In this document: in pieces, positions 46,539 through 58,636 of the stretch
Layout of the letters: each line of letters opens with the position of its first letter
Numbering within the stretch: position 1 is the stretch's first letter
Assembly (NCBI GenBank): GCA_949357655.1
Contig: CASHTG010000018.1
Span: 62,001-126,000, forward strand
From: Parascedosporium putredinis
Lineage: Eukaryota; Ascomycota; Sordariomycetes; Microascales; Microascaceae
DNA length: 64,000 nt
Direction of reading: 5' to 3'
Made by a program: the position numbers and the translations under genes
Notes under the pieces: model-generated
Seen by the model: the letters and a program-made list of their open reading frames with translations, nothing else
Database searches by the model: none
What the model was told of the DNA's origin: nothing

Positions 46539-47984
46539 GGTCTCGTGTTGTTCGTTTGTCCCTTTTATTTATTTCTTGGGTGGTCTTTTTTTTGGGAATT
46601 TCTTTTTCTCTCGCTTTATATTCGGTGGGAGAGAAATGATTTAATTTGGGGAGAGCGTGCAACCGGTGGGGGTGATGGATTGAAGATGGACCGGAGGGAG
46701 GTGGGATTGTTTGGCTAGCGACGGCGTTCTGGGGAAACCCCGTTCCTCTTTCCTACTGAACCAGTAAGTGAATTACCTGGTTGGGAAACTTGCTAGTGAG
46801 ATGAAGATGATGTTTCCAAGCTCTGTTTTCTTGTCGAAGGCAGACCTCAGGCTCTAAATAGCTGCCGGTGGCAGGGCGAGCACACGCGATTACGATGCGC
46901 TTCGTGGATGGGAGAGATGCGGGAGACTGGTGCCTTTTGCCAAAAGGAGTTTAGCGGCATGTCGGTAAGCTCGAATGAGATTGGGCCCCTCCGTGGGGCT
47001 GAGTCACAGGCCGGGTGGGACTTTTTAGGCACCCGGGCCCGACGCAGAGGAGCTTGCGGCGTTGTGGAAATGAAGGAAAGAATGTGGCTGTGAAACGAGA
47101 ATGGCCCTTGCTTTCTTGCTGCAGTGATTTGACCAGAGTGTCTCGTGACTTGGAAGAGACAGGGCCAGGAGGGAAAGCTGACAGGCCGTTTGTTCGTTCT
47201 TGCGTCCGTATCTTGTCTAGCTCCAGCCACAGTTGGGAAATTTTGTGGCATTATGGCGCAGCCCCTCCGCCTGAGGCAGGTGAGATTTGCTGACAAGGGC
47301 CTGGCCGGACCACTCAGTCCCAGAGCTGGCGGCGCTGTTCGTTGTGGCGACCCGTTAAAATTGAGTCGTTTCTTTCCCCTGGAGCAGGTGGGGCCAGCGT
47401 CAATACCTCAAGACTTGGCCAAGTGGAGAAGGATCCAGGGCTGGGTGCAGGTTCCGGTGCAGCGCAGAACTGTAAAAAACAGAAGCTCATGTAATTTGCG
47501 TCGGAGCTTCCACTGCGTGCGGGACATGGTCGAGTGAGGGCTGGCATCGTGTCCCTCCCCGTACCTTCGCCAATTAATTACTTCACCACACAATTGCGCC
47601 TCTCCCTGTTCTCCCCCAGAGCCCCTCTCTCTCTCCTTGAACAAAACAATAGTTCCCGTTGCAGGTAGGAAGGATAGAGTCAAATGAGGAGACACTCACA
47701 AAACACAGTGCACATGGAGATTTGATGATATAAAACAAAGAACGACTCGATTAATGTTTGACGAAAAATTTTTTTCGAAGAATGGTCTAGTTGGTGTGCA
47801 TAATCGTGGTATAATCGTAATGTCTAAAACTCTAATAGCAAACATGACAAAGAGAATTAACAAAGGGAAAACGTCAAATTATGGTATCCAGTTGCGCTCT
47901 TCATCCCCTCTTCGCTGCCCCCAGAAAAATCAGACGCTACTCCCAGGCCTCCCCGCCTCCTTTCCCCGACGGGCCATTGCCGGC
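46539..47984. other. Gene-free interval, 1.4 kb
   Basis: Promoter of the F-box-like gene (with a poly-T/CT leader near 46560-46620) and the 3' flank of the small acylated protein. No gene supported. Confidence 0.5.
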
Positions 47985-48323
47985 TTAGATCCTGGCCGGC
48001 CTGGTGTGGTGCCTGCGGCCGTACCTTCGTCCGGAAGTGCGGGTGGTTCCGGCACCGCCAACGCGGCTCCTGCGACGGCCGCAGTAGCCGCAGGTGAGGA
48101 AGGAGATGATGGCATTGCAGATGCTGACGACGCCGTTGATGATGGCGTGGAGGATACCTCCGATGCTGCTAACGATGGTGCTGAGGGCTCGACCGATACC
48201 GCGGAAGACGGATTGAATCTGTGTGAGAAAACTGTTAGTATGCGTGCGTCTCGACAAGGAGGAGACGCGATTAATTGAGTCGCAAGGCGAAGTGTTACTT
48301 ACGCAAGAGACGACGGCACCCAT
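47985..48323 (-). CDS. Conserved small fungal protein with N-terminal MGxxxSC acylation motif
   Basis: Exons 48323-48303 and 48218-47985 with an 84-base intron; 84 residues, no frame break. The first exon encodes exactly 'MGAVVSC', a Gly-2 myristoylation signal followed by a cysteine suited to palmitoylation. Then 'IQSVFRGIGRALSTIVSSIG', 'ILHAIINGVVSICNAIISFL' (amphipathic to hydrophobic helices), 'TCGYCGRRRSRV' and a basic Arg/His-rich tail. Very similar small proteins occur across Pezizomycotina with the same exon break; no function is established to my knowledge. Membrane attachment is inferred from the motif. Confidence 0.85.
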   Translation of the reverse strand: MGAVVSCVSNTSPCDSINRVSSLSRRTHTNSFLTQIQSVFRGIGRALSTIVSSIGGILHAIINGVVSICNAIISFLTCGYCGRRRSRVGGAGTTRTSGRRYGRRHHTRPARI

Positions 48324-48874
48324 GATGATGGTAGTGTTGGTTTGTTGTGGGGTTTAAGTTTAAGTTTGTTTGTTTGTTTAGTTGGTGGATCACTATTGAT
48401 CGAAAGCTTTGAGAATGTTTGAATCTGGTGAGAGATGGTTGATGTGTGGATGTGTTGATGATTTAGAATTCCAGACTGACTGCATTCTCGAGCGGGAAGC
48501 CATCATATTTATTTTCGTTCGGGTCGCATCAAATTCATCAAAGAGATGCAAACCTCTCCGGCCATGTCCAGGAACCACTGACCTCATTCTCCCAAAGGAG
48601 GCATCACACCCACACACAACAATCAAAACCTCTCCACTCAAGGTGTACACCGGCACACACACCTTACGATACGTCGAATCGATAGCACGAGCATTTTTCC
48701 CACCCAGTTTTTTTCTGTTCCTTCGTCTTTTCCCTGCCCGGATATTCAAACCATGGCCCAAACAGCCCCATGCGAAGGGCCGTGATAGGTCGAAACGATG
48801 GCGCTGGGCGTTTTACCTCGCTGGGACGTCATAGGAACGTGGGGCTGACGATGAAGTTTTGGGTGTCCGTGGCA

Positions 48875-48882
48875 TGACGTCA
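48875..48882. promoter_or_regulatory. Perfect palindromic CRE (TGACGTCA), site 1
   Basis: Consensus ATF/CREB-type bZIP binding palindrome, 552 bases upstream of the small acylated-protein gene. A half-conserved GACGTCAT lies about 45 bases nearer the gene at 48825-48832. Confidence 0.6.
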
Positions 48883-48911
48883 CCCGATTTTCCCCCACAA
48901 CCCACCGCGCC

Positions 48912-48919
48912 TGACGTCA
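48912..48919. promoter_or_regulatory. Perfect palindromic CRE (TGACGTCA), site 2
   Basis: Second exact copy 37 bases from the first, immediately next to the tandem 10-base repeat. Two perfect 8-base palindromes this close are unlikely by chance, so a bZIP-regulated promoter is a fair inference. Confidence 0.6.
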
Positions 48920-48920
48920 G

Positions 48921-48940
48921 TCCGGTCGCGTCCGGTCGCG
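48921..48940. repeat. Tandem 10-base direct repeat (TCCGGTCGCG x2)
   Basis: Two exact copies directly abutting CRE site 2. CCGG/CGG-containing units can be zinc-cluster factor half sites; that is only a suggestion. Confidence 0.8.
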
Positions 48941-50472
48941 CCTGCTTCGCATTTTGCTCGGAGCTGATTGCCCCGTCGTACCTAAAACAAAAACAGAAAA
49001 AGAACTCCCTTGTTAGAAATCAAGCATAATGAAGTAACCAACGGGGAGGGGTTTTCAATGAACTACCTTCCCAACCCTCCAATCAATTCCGCAAGCGGAA
49101 AGCCGCGCAGACGCGTGCAAGATCTGCGCTGGGTGGTCATGACTGGTCATGGCGGATGGCTGGATTTGGGGGCCAGGGTTCCATTGGAAAATCCCAAGAG
49201 ATTGCAAAGTCCGTCATGGTTCGCATGCCATGAACAAACGTCACTGCTTGGATTCTTGTCCGGAGGGGGCAGATCAGTCACGCTACTCCATTTCTTCCGT
49301 CACGATTGGGATCGACGACTTTGGAGGCCCCCTCATGCCTACATGTAGGCTTTTAGTTTCTTGGGTTTGGAATGACAGGCTCTAGCACTTTCTACCGGAC
49401 CTGAATAAGCCTGAAAGTGAGCTTCCTTCCTTCTAGCTAGTTCCTTGCGAGGGACTGTCAAGTTGGACCGATTCGGTCATCTAATTCCACCACATCATTG
49501 ATCTATTCTCGTGGAACAAGCTGGGCTCGTCAGCCCACGCCAACCTCCTCATTCTTCCCTCTTTCACAAACAACCTTTTGGACGCCTTGGGTCCCAGAAC
49601 CTGCAGCGTGATATTAATGTGTTGTCGTCTTAATTACGTCCCGTCGGCAAGGGCCGTTGTCCGCCTCCGTGGTGCCAGACCCTGCATCGCCAAGATTTGT
49701 TATCGGAGGAAGACGAAGAGAATTTTTGGACTCAACTCGAAATAGTTAGGAAAAAAAGTATCGTTGTCGCAAGGTGAATGGCTCGTGAGGCAATTCGGCT
49801 CCCGGAGCAGAATGTCCGTGCTATCTTGCCCCCGTGGGATGTCCCGCCGAAATGGTTCGACAAGCTCCCCGGAGTGAGACACCGTTTCTGGTCTTGGTGT
49901 CCCGCTGGCGGCTGCCAAACCAGAAGTTTTCCGCGCCAAAGGTAGTCGGGCAATTTTGCTCGCACGTGTCGGGCACCCAAAACCCCGGGCCCAGCCAAAG
50001 TTTAAAATTTTTTTCCTTTTTTACTCACGGCGAGCGATCGGTAGGAGGCAAGGTTTTCTAGGTCGAGATCACCAGTTGACAGGGCCCACTAACCTTGTCC
50101 GCGTCACGGCTAGCTTCGCGCCACACGCGTGCGCATAACCTGTCAGTCTGCTTGGAAACTCTAAATTTGCCATCTCTTGCGAACCTAGGGAGGCCTTAGC
50201 CCTACCACCGGCTAGTGGCGATCCAATGCATTCTTCATGGACACGGTATTGGACGAACTTGGTTCGAATTCACTAGAGCTGCAATATTCGTGCAATAGCA
50301 GAGGCCAATATACATCCAACTGAATAGTATGGGTATCTGCGATATAGAGATGAGCCAGATTGCCACCCTGCCAAGTTCTCGCCAGCTAAGGGCGCCATCC
50401 CTGCTACCTGAACATTGAAAACAGCTTTTCTGTCGTGTTCCCTCAACAACGTCACAACGCCCACTCCTTCGG

Positions 50473-52513
50473 TCACTGCACTATCTCCACCTTTACCTTT
50501 TCATCCTCGCCCTTATCAACGTCTCCCTCCTCCTTTCCAGAGTCCGTGCCCTCCCTAGCTTCCTTGAGCTTCTGTTCACGGTTGTACAAATACGTTCCCA
50601 AGAGGAAGAAGAAAAGACAAAAGGAGACGAAGAACAGGTTGACAATATACCCCTTCTTCCAGCGAGGCGCTTCGACCACCGGGAAAACGACGATGGGGTA
50701 AAAGGCGAGGACGGCAAAGCCCAAGGTCTTGTTTCGTTAGTGACAGTCCTTTGTTTAAATCGTCAAGTTTTGGGTTAACATCATCTACGTACCAATAAGC
50801 TTCCAGTCGCAAAAGCTCTGGCTTCAGCATCATCTCGGAGCCAGTAGTTGACTGTCGGCACTAATATGGGCGTGGTAGCTGCACTGACACCCAGCAGATA
50901 GTATGACGCGACTAGTGGATTTCCGTCACGTTAGTTGGCTTACCACAAAAACCCAGAGTTCCTGGGCTTATTGGAAAAAGAAAATCTTACAATGAAGTCC
51001 GGTCGGGATATTCCAGATAATCAGGCAAACATTGGCAAAAATGAAGATGGCCTGCACAATGCTAAAAATGATCCAAGTCGGGTACACCATGCACAGCTGG
51101 CCCGCGAGAAGGCCAGCCACGATGGAAACACCCATGGCACCCGTGGGAATCGTGTTGATCTGCGGCACGGTATAGGTCCCGTGCTTGGCCGCCTCGTCCT
51201 TGAGCCAGAGCCCCATCTGGCCGTGGGGGTAGCTGCTGGACAGGAAGAAGACGTAGGCGAGGGCGCCGACGTACCAGTGCCAGCGGCAAAGAGGCGGCGA
51301 AACATCTTCTTGGACAGGCGCTTGGGGGACTCGACGCCGATGGCGCTCATGCGCTCGCGGGCGAGGACGTGCTCGCGCTCGGACATCCACCAGATGCGCT
51401 TGCTGTCGGGCATGCCGGGGAAGATGAAGTAGCCGAGCAGGGCGAGGGGCAGGCTGATGACGCCGTCGATGATGAAGAGCCAGCGCCAGCCGGCCATGCC
51501 GTGGACGCCGTTGAGGTTGGTGTAGGCCGCGGCTTGGAGGTATCCGCCGAACATGACGGCGACGTTGTTGGAGCTGGCGGTGCGAACGAGTTAGTTGGGG
51601 AGTGCAGACCGGCAAATTTGATGGAGATGGAGTGGGCAAAGAGAGGGGGTACAGATTTCACCTACATGAACCAAACGCTGGCGCGCTTGAAAATCTCATC
51701 TGGCTTGTACCACGACGCCAAGATGTAAAGACTCCCCGAGGCTACGGGGGTCTCCAACACACCGAGGAGGAATCTGGTGCCGTAGATGTCCGCTGCCTTG
51801 CTGACGCGAGATTGCGCAAAAGTCAGGATGGCCCACGCCACCTCCATTGTGGGGAGGAACCATCGAGAGTATTGAGGCCGAGATAGGATGAGTAGCGACG
51901 GGATCTGACAGATGATGTATCCCACGTTATAGAATGCTGGAAAGAGAGAGTACCTGGAGGTTGATTATCGTGATTAGATATTGTCGTTTCAACATGGATA
52001 AATCTGTATAAGATAGACCTACTCGTTGCCGTTTAACTCAAGCTCTTCCTTCATACCGCTGACGTAGGCATTGTTGACACTTAATGGACCAAGTTAGCGG
52101 GAATGATCTGTTTCAGTCGAAGATGGGCCTTCTACGTACTTGCTTTGATCCAGCCCTTTGGTAAGTCGAAATGATTAGTTTACGCTACCATCTCGGAAGG
52201 AGACATAATGCCAGCTCGATTTGACTTACATTTGAGAAAGACTAGGTACGGCAATTTTAATAAACAAGAAGATGGTACAGGGTAGGGAAGTGGCTGAAAT
52301 CTTACATGCGATACAGGTAAACGTAAGTAGAAACGTATCCATCTTTCGGAGGAGCTTTCGCTCCTCAGCCGGGTAATGCGATGGATACCAGTTGAACATG
52401 TAAATCCACGCCACCCAGTGGGATCGTGCCTTGGGCCCGGCCTCTCGTTCCTCCACCTCAAGATCCGGGGCCGGCGCCGCCGCCACCTGCTGGTCAGGCC
52501 TTGTTTCCGCCAT
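50473..52513 (-). CDS. MFS transporter, allantoate/pantothenate permease (Dal5/Liz1-like) family
   Basis: Plasma-membrane proton-coupled anion symporter of the ACS family. Many short exons from ATG 52513 ('MAETRPDQQ'). Landmarks: cytosolic N-terminus, 'LDQS..NVNNAYVSGMKEEL' after helix 1, 'FYNVGYIICQIPSLLILSRP', 'GTRFLLGVLETP', 'MFGGYLQAAAYTNLNGVHGM', 'AGWRWLFIIDGVISL', a central loop ending 'KKMFRRLFA', 'WHWYVGALAYVFFLSSSYP', and a C-terminal tail rich in Lys/Glu. One base is missing at G2 (+ strand) 51295-51296. Closest in appearance to fungal Liz1/Fen2 and TNA1-type carriers of organic acids; the exact substrate is not readable. It lies 1.1 kb from the DUF2264 gene on the same strand and near a GH88 gene, so uptake of uronates or their oligosaccharides is a testable idea. 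Confidence 0.88.
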
Positions 52514-53641
52514 CGGTGGGATAAAAGTATCTCCCTCGTCGGGGGTTCGGAGAGTAGGAGGATGGCAGACGATATTTCGGCCTCTCGTTGGTGCACGCTG
52601 GTGGAGGGGAGGGAAGCTCAAGGAGAGATGCGGAGCTGTCAGAGGGGAAGACAGCTATCAAGCGCAGATAATAACTGAGAGTCTTTTGGGGGAAAGGGAC
52701 GCGCCTACGGCGACTTTTTCTTCTTCGTTAAACTCGCGCACTTTATCTACAGTAGCATACAGTTTAATCTACGCCGTGATAAATTGCTGGCCCCTCGCAA
52801 AAGTGCTTACGGCCCGTTCCAAAAGCGGCGAGTGCAGAGATCCTGCCATTCGGTCGGCAGATATATCAAAATTGATCCATTGGCACGGCGGTCCCCTCCA
52901 TTTTCCCCTCCCCCAGCCGAGTGCAACTCGCGACCACATGAGCCCATGCGAGTAGAGCTTCGGGGTATCTCGTACCAGATATTTTGTGAGAATACTACAG
53001 AGGGCGCACCGAGATTCCAACGTTGACCGGCCGCCCACTCGAACCGCATCAATGAGAGGCGGTACCCGGTTAAGATGCTCCTCCCCCACCCGGCCGATCG
53101 CCCATGTAACGCTACCGCGCCCAACGCACTTGTTTGCGCGCCCCCGCGATGTCAATTGACCACCCAATGCAACCGCCGTGGGATGAACCCCGCAAATTCT
53201 CCGCGGCTGCTACTCCAACTTTTGATTCTTACCCCAGCATCAAGCTAGGGTCTGAACTGGCGCGCAAATCCTGAGAGCGGTAGAGAGACGCACCAGCCCG
53301 AACGTGGAAATAGAGGGACGGTCTTACTGGGGGCCCGATGCCGGATTCGAGTGGAGGATTGAAAAATGTGTGATGAAAACAAGGACGTTGAGTGTTATGC
53401 ATGCACTACGAGAGGAGGTGAATGTGTGATAGTTGGAGAGAGCAGTCGTTAAGGATCTAGCTGCGTCGATCACTTGACCCTTGAACAAACTCTGAGTAGT
53501 AGTTCACGATCTGGTTTCGTTGCCGGCAGAGGAAGAGGGACGCTAACAAAAGTCCATGTATCTACATAGCAGCTAGCTATCCTCCGGCCACCAATTGTAT
53601 AAAATCGCCTTGGAAAATGGTCGTATCGGGTTCCGATGACA
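52514..53641. other. Intergenic region, 1.1 kb
   Basis: Promoter side of the MFS gene. Short open frames only. Confidence 0.5.
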
Positions 53642-55815
53642 CTACGGGGAGTCGACCCACCGCTCCCGCAAGGATTTACCTTGGAGTTGGCGGCCGCCGT
53701 TCGCGTCCCGCGACACCGCGAAGATCTTGGAAGTCAAGACTATCTCACATCCTTCTGCCAAATCTCTGGCGGAGGCCTGCGCTACGGGAATCAATGTTCT
53801 TGGGTAGGAGAGGTTGGTGTTTGCCTCGGGTTTCATCGCGGAGGTGGTTATTGCGAGGGGCGAGCCGGAAGTGGAGCCCGCTACGATTCCGGATGCACCA
53901 GCCTGGGACAATATCACTGCGCTGCTCTCGGTTTGGATAATGCCTTCCGTGAGGCCCAAGGTTGAGGCGTCTGTAAGATCCGCTGCGTTTATGTCCGGCA
54001 GCGCCAGAGTGTTGGCTTTTGACGCCCGTTGATAGCGAACCCCCTTCGGCAAGACAAAGACATCGTATTGGGGTATTGAGACGTATGCGGTGGATTCTCA
54101 CATGCCAGTCCGGCCATCTATCCGATGGCGGTATCAGCGTGGTGGATATCCGAACCGAGCGATCAGCCCAAGGGTACCAGTCAACGGATGCGGTGACGAT
54201 CCTCTCCGTCTTTCCAGAATCTGCGTCATGTACCAAGGCGTCCGCAAAGGTTGGCTCCCCGCCTTCCACTTGGACACCCACGTCTCCTTTCCATCCTTGC
54301 TGAGCCAGAGGCTGCTATCCGGGGCAATCTGCTCGAGGAAGGAATTGCCCGTGGGCACGGAAAAGGAAAAGGCGGACGAGTAGGCGAACTTGCAATACTT
54401 GGCTTGCGCGGCCTTGATGGGGTTCCCGCCGAGGAACTGGGCGGGGGAGGTGGAAGTGGTGGTTCCCGAGGGGTGGTTGCAGAGGATCTGGCGCGGGGCG
54501 GGGACGAGGGCCTGCGCGGGGGCGGGGAAGTGGTAGGGGGCTTCGGGCTCGGTCCAGAAGGGGGACGAGGGGGCGAGGCCGACGACGAGGAAGGCTTTGA
54601 GGCACCAGTAGACGGATTGTGGGGAGTTGTAGTCTTCGGTGAGGTACATGGTACTTTGAGACACGCGATTTTGTTAGCTTAGAGACCTGGAGGCGGGGGA
54701 AGTGCCGGACCTGAATCAGTCGCGCAGAAGGGTATGGGTCGTGTGACTTACGGGTACTGCCAGCCAAAGTTCAACGTCCCGTCGCCATAAAATATGTCCT
54801 CCGAATGCTTCGCCCACCACCTAAGGTGGCGTAACAGATACCCTTTGGCGGCACCAGGCTCGGCCAAGCTCCCGCCGAGGTCCCACACTTCGGCGAACCC
54901 GAGAGCCGCCCAAAAGGCTCCGCACGCGAACCGATACGTCAGGGACCGGCCAAAGGGGATGACGGCGCCGTCAGCGCCAAAATAACGGGAGAAGCCGAGG
55001 GAAAAGCTGCGGGCTTGCACGCGGTATCTTTCAGCCCGGTCTGGGTCAATATCGGCAGCGAAGCGCACATAGAGCAACTGGCTGAACTGGATCGCGAAGC
55101 TCCCCGAGTAAAAGTCGGCGCTGCGGCCGGTGGGGAGCCTTCCAGCGATGCCCGTCTCCCGCAGAATCTCATACTCCTTTTCGTCATCGTCCGGGTGGCG
55201 CCAGATACCATCGCTAGACCATCCGTCCGTGAGGTAAAAGGAATCGAGGGCGCGCATGTCGTCGTCAAGCTGGGCGCGGATCTCAGCCTCAGGCACGCCG
55301 CAGACCTTGATGAGGGCGAGGCTCACGAAGACGCGGAACCAGAGCCAGTTGATCGGCGGCATCTCCTTGCGCTGCATGCGCATGAACCAGGACACGAGGT
55401 TGGTCTGCGTGGAGTCGGCGAGGCGCTCCCAGAGCTTATCGCGCGGGGTGGCGAGCAGGGCAAAGGCGAGCATCTCTGCTTCTACCATGCGCTGGTCCAT
55501 GTCTTTGATGTCGCCCCAGTACTCCGGGTGGTGCGGGTCCGTGCCGGCGGCGAAGCCTTCGATCCAGGCGTCGTAGAGCGGCGGGTCGACGTCACCGCCG
55601 AGGAGGAGGGGCGCGATGGCCCATAGTGGACGGGCGAAGCCTTCGAGCTGGGCGGCGGTTTCGTCAAAGTGTGTGCCCGTCGAGACGGGGAGTCGGATTC
55701 GAGCTTTGCATGGTGAGAAGTAGGTTGTTAGGGGCCGCAAGAGGGATTTGGCGGCGTGGATCACGTCGTCGCGAGTGACGAGGGGGTTATCTGAGAAACC
55801 CGGTAGCGGAGGCAT
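53642..55815 (-). CDS. DUF2264 family protein (alpha/alpha-toroid, probable carbohydrate-active)
   Basis: Two exons with an intron at about 54749-54664. ATG 55815 ('MPPLPGFSDNPLVTRDDV') is preferred because the frame opens further only through TTG. The first exon covers the helical barrel: 'LEGFARPLWAIAPLLLGG', 'YWGDIKDMDQRMVEAEMLA', 'INWLWFRVFVSLALIKV', 'LDSFYLTDGWSSDG', 'DFYSGSFAIQFSQLLYVRF', 'DGAVIPFGRSLTYRFACGAF' and 'GDGTLNFGWQYP'. The second exon has 'PQSVYWCLKAFLVVGLA', then a beta-rich C-terminal part ('WHVRIHRIRL', 'NTNLSYPRTLIP'). At least three bases are missing between about 54270 and 53950. DUF2264 proteins often neighbour uronate-polysaccharide genes in bacteria; the divergent GH88 gene here fits that pattern. 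Enzymatic activity is inferred. Confidence 0.88.
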
Positions 55816-56970
55816 ATTTGGTAGGGAATCGTAGCCTTGTGAAGGCTCCAATAATTCGAGATGTAGGGTCAAGCTACCGGGGTAGAGTGTGGCTGGCTAG
55901 CTTGCGGTCCAGCTCCCCCAACTGGGTGGTGGATGGGGAAAGCTCATAGCGTATGTGTGTAGCTTCCAACATTGTGAGGAAATGGCGCGCGAGTAAGGGT
56001 CTGATCTTCGCCTATTGGAGAGAAATGAAATGTCAATTCGAATGGTCGACTCGCTCCCCACAGCGACGGATGTACATTTCGTCTGCTGTACCGGAAGCGG
56101 TGCTCCTCGGTCGGAAGCGCACCAGTCAACGGCGAGACCCGAATAAAATTTCCAGAGTTGCATGCTCGCGACATCCAGACTTACCGCATGACCACCACCA
56201 AAGAGGAGGATCAACCCAACCCCGCTACGGCCTAGAAGCTTCAAAGGTTTGCTTGTCTCCTCACGGTATTGCTTTTCGGGAACCAGAAGTCATCAAGTTT
56301 AGAAAGCTTTCAACGAAAGAGCTGTGAGGATGCTGTGCTGCTCTTAAAGCCTTTTAGCATTGGACGAATCACTACCCAATATAATGAGTAGGACCACTAC
56401 AAAATACAGCGGAGAGCATTGGCAGGCCTGGGAAGCAAACATATTAAACATTTATAGAGCTATACATTCAATCTACTGCCCGAAGGGACGGCAGGATGCG
56501 TTGCGGGATCGCAGGTGCTACATGCAAAAGGTCCGTGCATGGGCCAATATACTTGATGATCGACAAATTGAGCCGAACCCGCTTGCTGCGATGTTGCGTA
56601 GTATCAATTGATGGTCCAAGTGGCCACAGCATGCCATGGTTGTTCTCCAAAGCTTTGGAAGTGGGGGAACAACGGATGTGGCGTGCGCGATTCGGGCCAT
56701 CACAAGCCGCGTTCACCATCTGATGACTGGACGATAGACTTTCCCGTCCCTCCCAGACAGCGAGATCAGATCGAGTGTGAGACAAACCGCGCTGGTGTAT
56801 GCATTGTCTGTGTATGTGAATGTATGCGGCTTTTCAACATCGACCTGAACCAGCAACCACGACTACGGTAAAAGTCCGTACATTACACTCGAAAGCTGAG
56901 CTGGCTGCAAGATACATTTGATTTCTGCACCCACTGCCCCTCGTCTTGCCTTTCTTTTCCCCTCTACGTC
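55816..56970. other. Divergent promoter region between DUF2264 and GH88 genes
   Basis: 1.15 kb shared by two divergent genes. A short open frame (84 codons, around 56360-56611) has no support as a gene. No clear inducer-binding site recognised. Confidence 0.5.
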
Positions 56971-58470
56971 ATGTCGCGGGATCTCAAAACGAAGCTCGCC
57001 GAGCTGTATTCGGAAAATGCCGTGGCCAAAATACTGAGGACCGCCACGGTCTTGCTGGAGAACAATGTGAGATCCTTCGCCAGTTAGCCGTAGAATGCCT
57101 CCGACCTGCCAGAATCCAAGAAGTCCTATGACTCTGTTTCTTCTTGCTAACACATGAGCTGCGCGCTCCGCCTAGAATCCCCCGACCCGATATCCCGAAT
57201 GGGTGCCCCAGTCCGGCGAAGAAGAGGGCCGGTACCAGCTCCAGCCCATCGATTTCTGGACCTGCGGGTTTTCCCGGGCACCATCTACTCGCTGCTCGAG
57301 CGGTCGATAAGATACCCCCAAAGCTTCCAGAGCCATGGGGCTGAGCTGGCCACCATCCGGGATAGTCTGGAAGCGCTGGGTCGGACCTGGTCGGACCCGC
57401 TGCACGGTCAGGCGCGGCGACATGACATCCACGACCTCGGTTTCATGATCCAGCCGCATATGCGGGCCCGGTGGGAGCTATATCATGACACTGAGGCGTT
57501 TGAGACGGTCAAGGTCGCGGCCGAGAGTCTTTTGGGCGATTCAACTCTACCATTGGCGCGGTCCGCTCGTGGGACTACTTCAACTGGCTTGAGGGCATAG
57601 ACCTCGTCGACATGGATGAGAATTTTGTCGTCATTGTGGACTCCATGTGCAACATGGACTTGTTGTACTACATCGCCGCCCATACCGGTCGCCAGGAGAT
57701 CGCCAACGTGGCCACAACCCACAGCAAGAAGCTCCTCGCAACACATCTGCGCAAGGAGTCCCGAACGAGACCCGGCTACGATGGCACCCTGTACAGCACG
57801 TGCCACGTCGTCAATTTTGGTCCCGACGGGCAGATCAAGGGGCGGTACTCGGCGCAGGGCTACGACGTCTCGTCCACGTGGAGCCGCGGACAGGCGTGGG
57901 CTATTCTCGGGTACGCGCAGTCATATTTATGGACCAAGGACCCCAAATTTCTGGATGCGGCCCGTGGCTTGGCGGAATATTACACCCTCCGGATGGAGGA
58001 GGCGCCGGCCGAGGTCGAGGTTCCGAGAAAAGGAGGCAAGGAAGGCGAGACGGTGGGGCGCTACGTGCCGCTTTGGGACTTTGACGCCCCGATCGAGGAT
58101 CCCTCGAACCCCGTCCGCGACACCTCGGGTGCCATGGTCGCTGCCAACGGTATGCTCGTGCTCTCGCAGGCCCTCGCGGGGCTAGGTCTTCATAGCGAGA
58201 GCGCGCGGTATCTCGAGGACGCTCTCCGCATCGCGCAGGACGTCGTCGATCTCTCCGTGTCGCCCGAGAGGCGGGCTTCCGGTCGAGGCCGACGGAAGCC
58301 TGGGGTTTACGGGCACCGAGGGAGTGGCCAGGTTTGATGCTGTTCTGAGGGATGCTACGATTGGGAACCAGAAGTTGTCGTATGAGAAGTGGACGAACCA
58401 TGGCGTGGTGTATGCGGATTACTACTTTGCCGAGTTTGGGAACCGACTTCTTCGTCTGGGTCTGGTGTAA
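56971..58470 (+). CDS. Unsaturated glucuronyl hydrolase (glycoside hydrolase family 88)
   Basis: Hydrolyses delta-4,5-unsaturated uronic acid from the non-reducing end of oligosaccharides produced by polysaccharide lyases. Exons 56971-57066 and 57176-58470. The alpha6/alpha6-barrel motifs are clear: 'PIDFWTCGFF', 'RRHDIHDLGFMIQ' and 'IVDSMCNMDLLYYIA' with the two family catalytic Asp positions, 'RSWDYFNW', 'WSRGQAWAILGYAQSY', 'VPLWDFDAP', 'RDTSGAMVAANGMLVLSQAL' and the end 'NHGVVYADYYFAEFGNRLL'. Bases are missing at T4 57269-57272, G3 57534-57536 and probably two near 58268-58275; with four added the length is in phase (464 residues). No signal peptide, so it is cytoplasmic, which requires uptake of the oligosaccharide first. 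Confidence 0.92.
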
Positions 58471-58636
58471 CTTGATACGTAGATAGAGGAGGAACTAGAT
58501 AGGTGTGTCTTGACGTGTGTCTTGACACATCTCGATGCAGCATGATTCAACCAAATTGTCACACTACGTGATCACTGAGCAAAATGACTCTCCTGCACGG
58601 CTTTTTATGGTACAAGCGACCTTGACCCGGCGCTTA

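Larger units (their letters stand above)
48324..50472. other. Long upstream region, 2.1 kb
   Basis: No coding region supported. Carries the CRE sites and tandem repeat listed separately, within 650 bases of the small acylated-protein start. Confidence 0.5.

Noticed and set aside
56360..56611. Small gene of about 80 codons between DUF2264 and GH88
   Set aside because: The upstream Trp-rich segment looks slightly protein-like, but there is no family match, intron signal or leader, and it overlaps a shared promoter.
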